In this document: piece after piece, positions 9,571 to 16,778 of the stretch | Layout: every line of letters starts with the position of its first letter | Position numbering within the stretch: the first letter of the stretch is position 1 | From: Volvariella volvacea V23 | Taxonomy: Eukaryota > Basidiomycota > Agaricomycetes > Agaricales > Pluteaceae | Assembly (NCBI GenBank): GCA_000349905.1 | Contig: KB722747.1 | Span: 75,045 to 91,822 of the forward strand | Length of the DNA: 16,778 nt | Reading direction: 5' to 3' | Notes under the pieces: generated by a model | Seen by the model: the letters and a program-made list of their open reading frames with translations, nothing else | Databases searched by the model: none | What the model was told of the DNA's origin: nothing | Position numbers and translations under genes: made by a program

Positions 9571-10721
9571 CTAATACATGTCCATGACAATCATCCATTC
9601 CCCCAAATGGACATCTGCACCGCTGTCTACCATCGAATGCCACATCCCCCCTTCCAACTCTCTTCGCCACCGCCTCCGCTGCACAATCCTCTCCGATCGA
9701 TGCCACATATCATAGCCAACCACCGACCGGCTGGCACCCTGGATCGCGCTTTCATACCACGCCCTCATCCACTCTGCAAAACTATTAAATGGTGCATCAT
9801 ATACAACCACTCTGTCCTCTGGTACCTCCTCCACCGTTCCATCCCTCCTCACAATCCTTCGACGGGCTTGCGACATCTCGTGCACCTGCTCTGATGTAGC
9901 AACGCGCCCATTTCCAGAGAGAATCAGCACCTCCAGCGATCCGCGCTCTTCCAACAAGCTCCTCAAACCCTCCGTAGAGCGCAGATTGCCCACCCAGATC
10001 CACAAGTATCGCAAATTAGGCACACAGCCTGCCTTGAGTCCCTCCACCCACAGATTCTCCAACTCGTCCCAGTCTCCCTGTAGCAACTCTAAGCGTGTAA
10101 GATCTCTGAATATCTCATGACCACAATTCACCCTTCCATCGGGGAAAAGCTTCGCAGTCGACATACTCAGGCGGAGAAATCCCCTCGGAGCCACTGTCCG
10201 GCGGGGCGAGCTCAAGATCGCGCTGAGGATCGAGAGCGTGTTTGGTTTGACCTTCGTCCAAAGCGCGAGGTCTTGGAGGTTGTGGCACTGTGGGAGGACG
10301 TCTTCCCAGCTTGGTTCTAATCCACGTCTGTCGGCGGCGTTACTTAAGATGAGGAAGTTTTTAACATAGAGGAGGTGTGGACTGAGAAGCTGGCTTGGGG
10401 ATAAGGGGGTTTGGAGCGGAGGATGGAGACTCTGGACAGCGAGTTGTTATAGAGCCGTGTACGGGGGGAGACTAGGGTGTCGTAGATTATGGGCTCCAAC
10501 CTGTGAGAAAGTGTGCAAGTCAAAATTAGGGTGTTCGAGTATTCTTACCAGTCTCGTACACGACGAGCGACCAGAACCAAGACGGGTATCATCCCATCTC
10601 GGTCGCTATGAGCGGCGATTTCAAATATGACACGCTCGAGCTCTTGTGGAAGCCGTGGCTCTGGTGACCTGTCTGGTGGCGCTGGTTCAGTCGTCGTGGT
10701 ATGGACGTGTATGTCGTCCAT
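9571..10721 (-). pseudogene. F-box-like locus F4 with a frameshift (probable pseudogene)
   Basis: Exon 1 (10721-10549) is intact and encodes an N terminus with EPRLPQELERVIFEIAA; a second ATG at 10730 is in frame. The 48-bp intron (10548-10501, GTAAGA..CAG) is normal. Exon 2 starts in frame with LEPIIYDTLV but then runs out of frame and reaches TAA at 10346-10344. Family homology resumes in another frame at about 10395 (LLYVKNFLI, PQCHNLQDLALW) and stays open to the stop at 9571. Compared with F5, the region between shared anchors has 20 extra bases, which is not a multiple of three. G-runs at about 10405 and 10462 could be sequencing weak points. I found no splice pair that restores the frame. 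The preserved 3' end ends LGEWMIVMDMY. It is closest to F5 and F6. Confidence 0.75.
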
Positions 10722-10769
10722 GGTCAACATAAGAGCAGCATGGACAGTTGGGCTTGCAGACCCTGCAAT

Positions 10770-10775
10770 CACGTG
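10770..10775 (-). promoter_or_regulatory. E-box CACGTG upstream of F4
   Basis: The hexamer is 48 bp upstream of the F4 start codon at 10721. On the plus strand it is followed by AATGGAC, giving CACGTGAAT as at F1 and F5. Confidence 0.5.
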
Positions 10776-10909
10776 AATGGACACTATTTTGCGCTTGAAA
10801 TACACTTTCTGGATGTATGTACCACCTATACACCATCTCCACAGGGATACACCTTGCTTAAAGCACCCACGCGCAAGTTTTCGATTACACTAGACCCAAG
10901 TACGTAGCC

Positions 10910-12037
10910 TTAATACATGTCCATGTTGCTCATCCACTCTCCCAGGTCAACATCCACATCATAATCTATCAATGAATTCCACGACACCACCTCCAACTGC
11001 CTCCTCCACCGTCTCCGCTCTATAATCTTCTTCGAACGAAGCCAGATATCGTAACCAGCCACGGCAGAGCTGGAACCATCCACCACTCCCTGATACCACG
11101 CCCTCGTCCACTGCGAAAACACAGAAAACGGCTTATCATACACAACCACTCTATCCTCCGGCACCTCAATCAACCCGTCCGCATTTACAATCCTCCGACT
11201 GGCCTTTATCATCTCGTCCAGCTGCTCCGTATCGATATTCGAGTTATCCGAGAGAATGAACACCTCAAGGAACCTGCATTCATCTAATATCTGCCTTATG
11301 ACCTCCACATACGGCATGCGACGTATCCAGACCCACAGATGCCGCAGCTGGGGTATACACTCCGGAATTTCTCTCGCCCACTCACTCTCCAGCGTGCCTT
11401 TGTCACCATACGGCAGCTCCAGGTGTGAGAGGTGCCTGAATATCTCGTGGCGGAGGTCTACTCGGCCTCCAGGGAAGAGCCGCTCAGGCGATAGACTGAG
11501 CCGAAGGAGACCGCGTGGAGTGACCGTCCGGAGGGGAGAATGCAAGATTGAGGTGAGGGCTGAGAGCGTATCTGGCGAGGGTGGAGTCCATATTGCCAAG
11601 TTGAGGAGGTTGTGGCACTGGGGGAGCAGGTCCTCCCAGTTTGGCTCATCCGCGCCATCCCTCAGAGAGATACTGGATACTAGGAAATTGCGAACGTGGA
11701 GCGTTTGTGGACCTGAAGGAAAGCGAGGAGGGGGTCTGTGCAAGCCTTTCGATCGATTGTATAGTTGTGCACTTGGGAGGACAACAGTATCGTAGATTAT
11801 TGGTTGTAGCCTAAAAAAACAGCATATCTCAAATACAGGAAGCCAACGTACGCTGAAGAGCACTCACCAGTCTTGTACACGACGAGCAACTTGCATCAAT
11901 GCAGGAATCCCCCTATCTCTGTCATTACGGATGGCAATCTCAAAAATGACGCGCTCTAATTCCTGTGGGAGCCGTGGCTCTCTTGACGCTGGCGCAGTTC
12001 GGGTTGGTGTTGCGACATGGACGCAGTCGATGTTCAT
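10910..12037 (-). CDS. F-box-like protein F5 (intact)
   Basis: Exon 1 is 12037-11868, the intron 11867-11811 (57 bp, GTGAGT with a T-rich TTTTTTTAG acceptor) and exon 2 11810-10910, giving 356 residues. The first exon is short and easily missed; I found it by homology. The F-box-like core is EPRLPQELERVIFEIAI at about residues 20-36. Exon 2 contains LQPIIYDTVVL, PQCHNLLNLAIW, GLLRLSLSPERLFP, LRHLWVW and EVPEDRVVVYDKPF, followed by QWTRAWYQG, GYDIWLRSKKI, a basic cluster and LGEWMSNMDMY. LRHLWVW and the VVVYDKPF..QWTRAWY segment put it in one subgroup with F4 and F6, apart from F1, F3 and F7. It is the only clearly intact member of that subgroup in the window. An SCF substrate-receptor role is inferred. 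Confidence 0.75.
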
Positions 12038-12338
12038 TGTCAAAGCAGACGCGGTACAGGATTGCGGTCCATCGCTGTGTACCAGGCGGATCGATTATGG
12101 GCACGTGAATTGACGACCCTGCATTACGGTCCCAATTCTCATCCTCTGTCACCAAAAAAACCCAACTTTATTGGGTCTGTTATCAGAACGGGACTCATTA
12201 TCCCCTGGATTACACGGCGACCCATATTGCACCGCAATGAACAAGAATGGACACGTGCAGTGGCGAAGGAAGCATCCTATTTTGCATTGCATTCGATGCA
12301 ATCACTGATGGCACGGGTTATGTCTTGAGTATACGGCA
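12038..12338. other. Intergenic stretch between F5 and F6
   Basis: This stretch holds the F5 promoter side and the F6 3' flank. A second CACGTG at about 12248 is far from any start codon. I see nothing else. Confidence 0.45.
12102..12107 (-). promoter_or_regulatory. E-box CACGTG upstream of F5
   Basis: The hexamer is 64 bp upstream of the F5 start codon, within CACGTGAATTG on the plus strand. This matches the extended site at F1. Confidence 0.5.
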
Positions 12339-13464
12339 CTAATACATATCCATAGCGATCATCCACTTCGCGAGGCTAACATCAGCGCTAGAGTCTACCA
12401 CTGAATCCCACGATATCGCCTCCAAACGCCTTCTCTGCCGCCTTCGCTGTCAATCTTCTCCGAGCGATGCCAAACGTCATAGCCAGTAACACCGCGGCTC
12501 GCACCACCTACTGCGCTTTGATACCATGCTCTGGTCCATTGCCCAGCCGAAAAAAATGGGCTCCCATACACGACCACTCTGTCTTCTGTTACCTCCTCCA
12601 TACCATCCCGATTTACAACCACCCGGCCCACCTTGAACGTTTCGTTCCATTCCTCTACAAAAGCGGGCCCACTGCCTGCAAGCACCAAAACCTCCAGAGC
12701 CTTGCATTCTTGCAATATCCTCTTGAAGGTCTCCATGGGCCACGTATGAGGCATCCAGATCCATAGATATCGCAAATGCAGCAAGCACCCCAGGTTGTCC
12801 CCTTCCGCCCATTCACTGCCTGCTGGATGTCTCCTGCCAGCAGACATCAGGAACTCGAGGTGCGTGATGTGCTTGAATATTTCGTGGTGAAAGTCGACCT
12901 TGCCGGCAGGGAAGAACCGCGCTATTGATGCGCTAAGACGAAGAAGACCGGGCGGTGTCACTGTGCGCAGGGGAGAATGGATTATCGAGGTCAGGATTGA
13001 AAGTGTATCTTCGTCGAATGGTGTCCACAAGGCCAAGTCCTGGAGGTTATGGCATTGTGGAAGCAGGTCCTTCCAGTTGGGTTGGGACTTGCCGTCTTGA
13101 AGATCTCTTGAGACCAGCAGTTTTCTGACGTATAGTGTTTGTGGTCCTGATGGGAAGCGAGGGGCACGATGGAGTAGAGGCTTTGACTCGTTGTAAAAGC
13201 GTGAGTAACGGAGGACAACCGCGTCGTATATTATCAGTTGCATCCTGTTGAGAGTTATGCATCGTAACCCAGAGCTTCAAGGGTGCATCGAGTTGGTGAA
13301 CACTCACCAGTCCCGTGCACGACGAGAGACGCGCATCAACACTGGTATCACTCTATCTCGATCATCCCGGGCGGCGATCTCGAAGATGATGCACTCCAGC
13401 TCTTGAGGGAGGCGAGGTTCTGTCGATTCAATGGGCGCTGCGGCGTTGGTGTGTTGTTGCCCAT
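12339..13464 (-). pseudogene. F-box-like pseudogene F6
   Basis: The splice layout is normal: exon 1 ends at 13308, the intron is 13307-13245 (63 bp, GTGAGT..CAG) and exon 2 starts at 13244. Two lesions are visible. First, the only ATG in the expected place (13464) is one base out of frame with EPRLPQELECIIFEIAA, and the F-box frame has no ATG before an upstream TGA. Second, near the C terminus the basic cluster that follows GYDVWHRSEKI is hit by a single-base loss around 12449-12453. The current frame stops at 12395, while the shifted frame would continue through an Arg-rich cluster to a normal MDMY end and TAG at 12339. The 280 or so residues between the lesions are well kept, so decay is recent or the defects are assembly errors. 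It is closest to F5 and F4. Confidence 0.75.
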
Positions 13465-13527
13465 GAGTGCGATGCAAGATTAACACTGTTCGTCACGAAT
13501 GCGAGATCGAATGCAGAGACTGACCCT

Positions 13528-13533
13528 CACGTG
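13528..13533 (-). promoter_or_regulatory. E-box CACGTG upstream of F6
   Basis: The hexamer lies 63 bp upstream of the out-of-frame ATG at 13464, so the promoter element survives although the coding part is damaged. Confidence 0.45.
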
Positions 13534-13641
13534 GCTCTTAATTCCATATTTCGTTTGGAACTTGATATCACCTGCAGTCATTGAGGTCGAAATCTGCCGT
13601 CGTTCTTTGCGCAATCCGGTGACCCAAGAACCTTAAATGCA

Positions 13642-14725
13642 CTAATACATATTTGTAGCGATCATCCATTCTCCAAGGTTGACGTCTTCGTCAGAATCTA
13701 TCATTGAATCCCACTGTAGCTTCTGCAATTCTCTCTTCCATCGCCTCCTTTTAACCGTTTTTTCTGCTCGCACCCAAAAGTCATCGCTGCCTATTGCCCC
13801 TGTGTACCACGCATCCGACCAATCGCCAGGGACCAGAAACGAGCCATTGGGGACTACCCTATCCTCAGGGACCTCGCACACGGTACCATCCGAAGTCGTA
13901 ATTATGCGAGTCTCACTAAACTGCTTTGTATGTTCCGTTTCGTATGGCAGAATCAACACCTCGAGGGCCTTGCATTCCTCCAAGCACTTTTTCAGAATAT
14001 TGATAGGATATGGCAACAGGGAGGCAAAGGAATAGGCGGAGAGGTACCTCAGAGAGGTCAAACAACCGTAATTGTTTCCTTCCGTCCACTGACCCTTTGA
14101 TTCGCGAGAAAAATCCAACACCTCGAGATGGGTGAGGCCCTTGAATATCTCGTGATTAAAGTCTGCATGATGACCAGGGAAAAGGTCTGCAAGCGATATG
14201 CTGAGGCGAAGGAGGCCGTAAGGATTCACAGTGCGGAGGGGCGATTGAATGGCCGACGTGAGAAGGTCGAGTGTGTTTGGTGCGACCATTGACCAAATCG
14301 CGAAATCTTGAATATTATGGCACTGCGGGAGAAACTCGATCCACTTTGGTTCTGATCTGACATCGCCGAAATTTCTTATCAAGAGATGTCGGACATGTAG
14401 TGTTTGTGATCCTGATGGAAATCGGGGAGGGTGGTGAAAGGGGAATTTTGAGCTACGGTAAAAGCTTCCATCTCCGAGGACGATGCTATCGTACAGAACG
14501 GGTTCTAACCTAGAGATCATGGATACTCGCACCTCCGAATGGGAATCATGTAAAGCTATGTGCTCACCAGTGTCGTACACGACGGGCAACCCGCATGAGC
14601 GCCGGTAGGGTATGGTTCCTGTGGTTATAAGCGGCCATCTCGAAAATGATGCGCTCTAGTTCTTGTGGGAGTCGTGGCTCTGTTGGTGCATTCGGTGCTA
14701 TGATACCTTCATCATCGTAACCCAT
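13642..14725 (-). CDS. F-box-like protein F7 (intact)
   Basis: Exon 1 is 14725-14568, the intron 14567-14510 (58 bp, GTGAGC..TAG) and exon 2 14509-13642, giving 341 residues. An upstream in-frame ATG at 14794 would add 23 residues. I prefer 14725 because it gives the same exon 1 length as F1 and F3 (155-158 bp) and leaves the conserved upstream block outside the coding region. The F-box-like core is EPRLPQELERIIFEMAA. Exon 2 is very close to F1: LEPVLYDSIVLGD, PRFPSGSQTLHVRHLLIR, WTEGNNYGCLTSLRYLS and KKCLEECKALEVLILPY. It ends with a basic cluster (VKRRRWKRELQ) and LGEWMIATNMY. F1 and F7 sit at mirror positions next to the two BRCT genes and their upstream sequences also match, so they look like the two copies of one ancestral gene. 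Confidence 0.75.
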
Positions 14726-14791
14726 AGTTAACTTGAAGTCGTCGAGAACCAAAACTTCTGCGTTTCGTGGCTGTGCGCGGGTTGTGACCGT

Positions 14792-14797
14792 CATGTG
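14792..14797 (-). promoter_or_regulatory. Variant E-box CACATG upstream of F7
   Basis: On the minus strand GTCACATGACGG lies 66 bp upstream of the ATG at 14725, where the paralogs have CACGTG. The flanks match the F1 site (CGCGCCGT before, TCACA after). It also contains the alternative upstream ATG of F7. Confidence 0.4.
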
Positions 14798-14825
14798 ACC
14801 TGACGGCGCGCTGAGTCACAGCGAG

Positions 14826-14844
14826 AACTTGAAATGTTCAAGTT
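14826..14844. repeat. Perfect short palindrome AACTTGAA-ATG-TTCAAGTT
   Basis: Two 8-bp arms (14826-14833 and 14837-14844) are exact reverse complements around a 3-bp spacer. It lies about 100 bp upstream of F7 and about 200 bp from the 3' end of the right BRCT gene. It could be a dimeric regulator site; F1 has only one related half-site (CAAGTT near 5083). Confidence 0.6.
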
Positions 14845-15043
14845 GTCGTCTCGTACTGATTGAAGTATTGCTGAGATGCTGTAGCCAGTTTCGTAAAATG
14901 TTTTATTTTTGCCTCTCTACTCGATCCCGAGGCCTAGTATCATGACTACTGGCATTGGTTCGCATTCGAGCAATCTTATTCCATAGCTGATGTTCATTTT
15001 TCCTACCACAGGTTTATAAAGATCGTTGACGCTAGTGTACACA

Positions 15044-16778
15044 TTAATCCGCGACAAGCATAAGGGATTTGTCTTCCCAATCTGCTTGTTGCCGCATAAT
15101 ACTCCGGTATATGAAGTCAAGCGTATATACCGGAAAGCCGGCTCTCGAGATTGGCTTCCACACCTCTTCGTCTTCTGGACACGAAACAAGAAAATAATCA
15201 CAGCCGCCTTTCAGTGCCTGTGAGTGGAACAGCTTCTGCGCTACTATTTGTCCGCCGAATGTTGAAACTACTTTCTCCAGCTTGGAGTCCAGTGGCACCG
15301 CAGAAGTGAGAATAAATGTTTTGTTTTGGAATAGCTTCCCTTTCAGCGTTTTGGCGCGTTGAAGAGTCTCGCCCAGTCTCATCCCGTACTTTTCTTCGCC
15401 CACTGGATCATATAGGGCATACTCATCCTCACCTATACGTTCATAACACAAAGGATCAATTTGGGCCAACACGCGTAATCAATACAGAAGACGTACGCTG
15501 GATATGTCCCTCGGTGATAGAATCCTTAATCCAAGCCTCGGTCAATACATATGGTGCCGCTGCCAATGCGCGGAGGAACTTTGCTGATTGGATGAGGGAC
15601 GGAACCACTAGGTGTGTGCACTTATCGGGCCTTCTGGCATGTTCGACTCCGAGCCTTCTAAGTGCCTATATAACTGGGAGATGAGCTTCAAATATTTTCA
15701 AGTGAAATTTGCATGACAAACCTGCATATCGTGGTCAGAAAGGTTGACACGGCATGTCGCAAGCCTAATGGGACCTCGGGAATTTTCGTTACTGTCTCTT
15801 GATACGGCGTGACGAGTGATTATCGATGGTCGTAGGTGTTTCTTCCATTACTTGTTGCTGGGGCTGAACTACTAATTCCTCCCTCATACTTGCAGTATCT
15901 CCATTGTTCGGCGTTTTGTGAGTTTCTTCGACGCTCCTATCTGTCCTATCTTGGCTCACATCTTTATCGCCGTCCTCGGGATGACTCTGTTGCCTTTCCG
16001 GTCTAGCTTCGTCGTGTTGTTTCCTTGTCGTTTGTTCAACAGCATCCTCCCTTCCAGGAGCATCAGCATCACTAGTGTCTGCCTCTGGAGTGGTTGGATG
16101 TTCCCCACCACGCATGGTCTGAGATCCACCGCTACCTCTATTTGGAGACACGTGGTAGTTCATTTGGACGCTAACATCCATGTCATGAGATGCACTGCTA
16201 TCTTCTTCGCATGGGCGGGACTCTACTTGACCAGTGACTGTGAACCGAACGGATCCCATTCCATGTGGCGTGGAACTTGTGAGGAATCCAGGGAGGAATG
16301 AAGCTAGAGCGGGCGGTATGGCTGCTGCAATACTTGTTTGTGGGGCCTGCTCATTTTGGCTGACGGCAGTAATAGAAGCACCGTTCTGTTCGCCCTCATG
16401 CGACCTTTCTGTACGATGCTCGGTATTGGAACCTTGGGTGTGGCCCCTTGGTAGGATTTGCTCGTGAGACTGAGTACCTTTGTTCGGACCTTCCCCTACA
16501 TTATGATGAGGAGCACCCATCCTCTGGGAGTGGGAGGTGGTTCTCTGCTTCCCGTCATTTCTAAGGACGGGTTGGTTGTAAATTTTCTCCTCCCTACCCC
16601 TATTTCGAGGATTTTCGTTTTCATCACGTTGAAAGCGCTCTGCTGAGCTGCCTCCTTGCACAATATGTCCCCTTGTCGACGCATATGTCGAGTTGAACGG
16701 ATAATTCATAGGTACAACCGTCAAGAGATGAGACCGAGATGAGGGTGGAGGTGGAGGAACAGAAGTCTTCTTAGAGAC
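15044..16778 (-). CDS. Tandem C-terminal BRCT protein (right copy), 5' end outside the window
   Basis: This is a paralog of the gene at 1330-3864 in inverted orientation. Exons in the window are 16778 to about 15793 (open to the edge), 15791-15722, 15665-15497 and 15432-15044. The second and third have exactly the same lengths (70 and 169 bp) as their left counterparts, with introns of 56 and 64 bp. The open frame at the edge encodes a Pro-rich stretch matching left exon 2, so the true start lies beyond 16778. The BRCT pair reads RLATCRVNL, CTHLVVP, SAKFLRALAAAPYVLTEAWIKDS, then KLEKVVSTFGG and LVSCPEDE. The Arg of the RTxKFL pocket motif is Gln here (IQSAKFL). The junction before 15791 is faulty: the acceptor is kept, but no donor gives the right phase and the frame runs into TAA at 15791-15789. 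A GTATGA donor with a GAG acceptor (94 bp) would rescue the frame but would remove a conserved segment. The copy may be a pseudogene. Confidence 0.7.

Noticed and set aside
11256..11795. Plus-strand ORF of 179 residues
   Set aside because: It lies antisense to F5 exon 2, whose frame is conserved in six paralogs.
15316..15684. Plus-strand ORF of 122 residues overlapping the right BRCT gene
   Set aside because: It is the antisense shadow of BRCT exons that are conserved in sequence and exon length with the left copy.
1..16778. Bacterial operon, prophage, CRISPR or transposon content
   Set aside because: Genes have spliceosomal introns. No direct-repeat array, integrase, transposase, reverse transcriptase or terminal inverted repeat was seen.

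Overview
This is nuclear DNA from a filamentous fungus, most likely a mushroom-forming basidiomycete (Agaricomycetes). The evidence is the many short introns of about 48-67 bp with GT..AG ends, and a repeated family of roughly 350-residue F-box-like proteins of a type I know from agaric genomes. I see no tRNA, rRNA, CRISPR array, transposase or reverse transcriptase.

Layout. Positions 1-1329 hold a pyrimidine-rich stretch, one doubtful ORF and the promoter of the first firm gene. Positions 1330-3864 (+) hold a six-exon gene for a protein with a C-terminal tandem BRCT pair of the Mdc1/Brc1(Rtt107)/PTIP type. Positions 4296-4724 (+) hold a 5'-truncated remnant of a multi-pass membrane protein. 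Positions 5111-14725 hold seven paralogous F-box-like loci, F1 to F7: F1-F3 on the plus strand and F4-F7 on the minus strand. F1, F3, F5 and F7 read as intact two-exon genes. F2, F4 and F6 carry stops, frameshifts or broken splice sites. Positions 15044-16778 (-) hold a second copy of the BRCT gene, cut by the window edge at its 5' end.

The window is therefore mirror-symmetric: BRCT then F-box genes on the plus strand meet F-box genes then BRCT on the minus strand, with the turning point near 9.3-9.6 kb. The outer pairs (left and right BRCT; F1 and F7) match in exon structure and protein sequence, and F1/F7 also match in promoter sequence. This suggests an ancient inverted duplication followed by tandem growth and decay.

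Working together (inference). F-box proteins usually select substrates for SCF ubiquitin ligases, and tandem BRCT proteins of this type read phosphorylated histone H2A at damaged DNA. Nothing here proves that the two families cooperate. The features most worth checking are the mirror structure, the conserved promoter E-box CACGTG, the unequal phosphopeptide pockets of the two BRCT copies and the intact/decayed alternation of the F-box loci.
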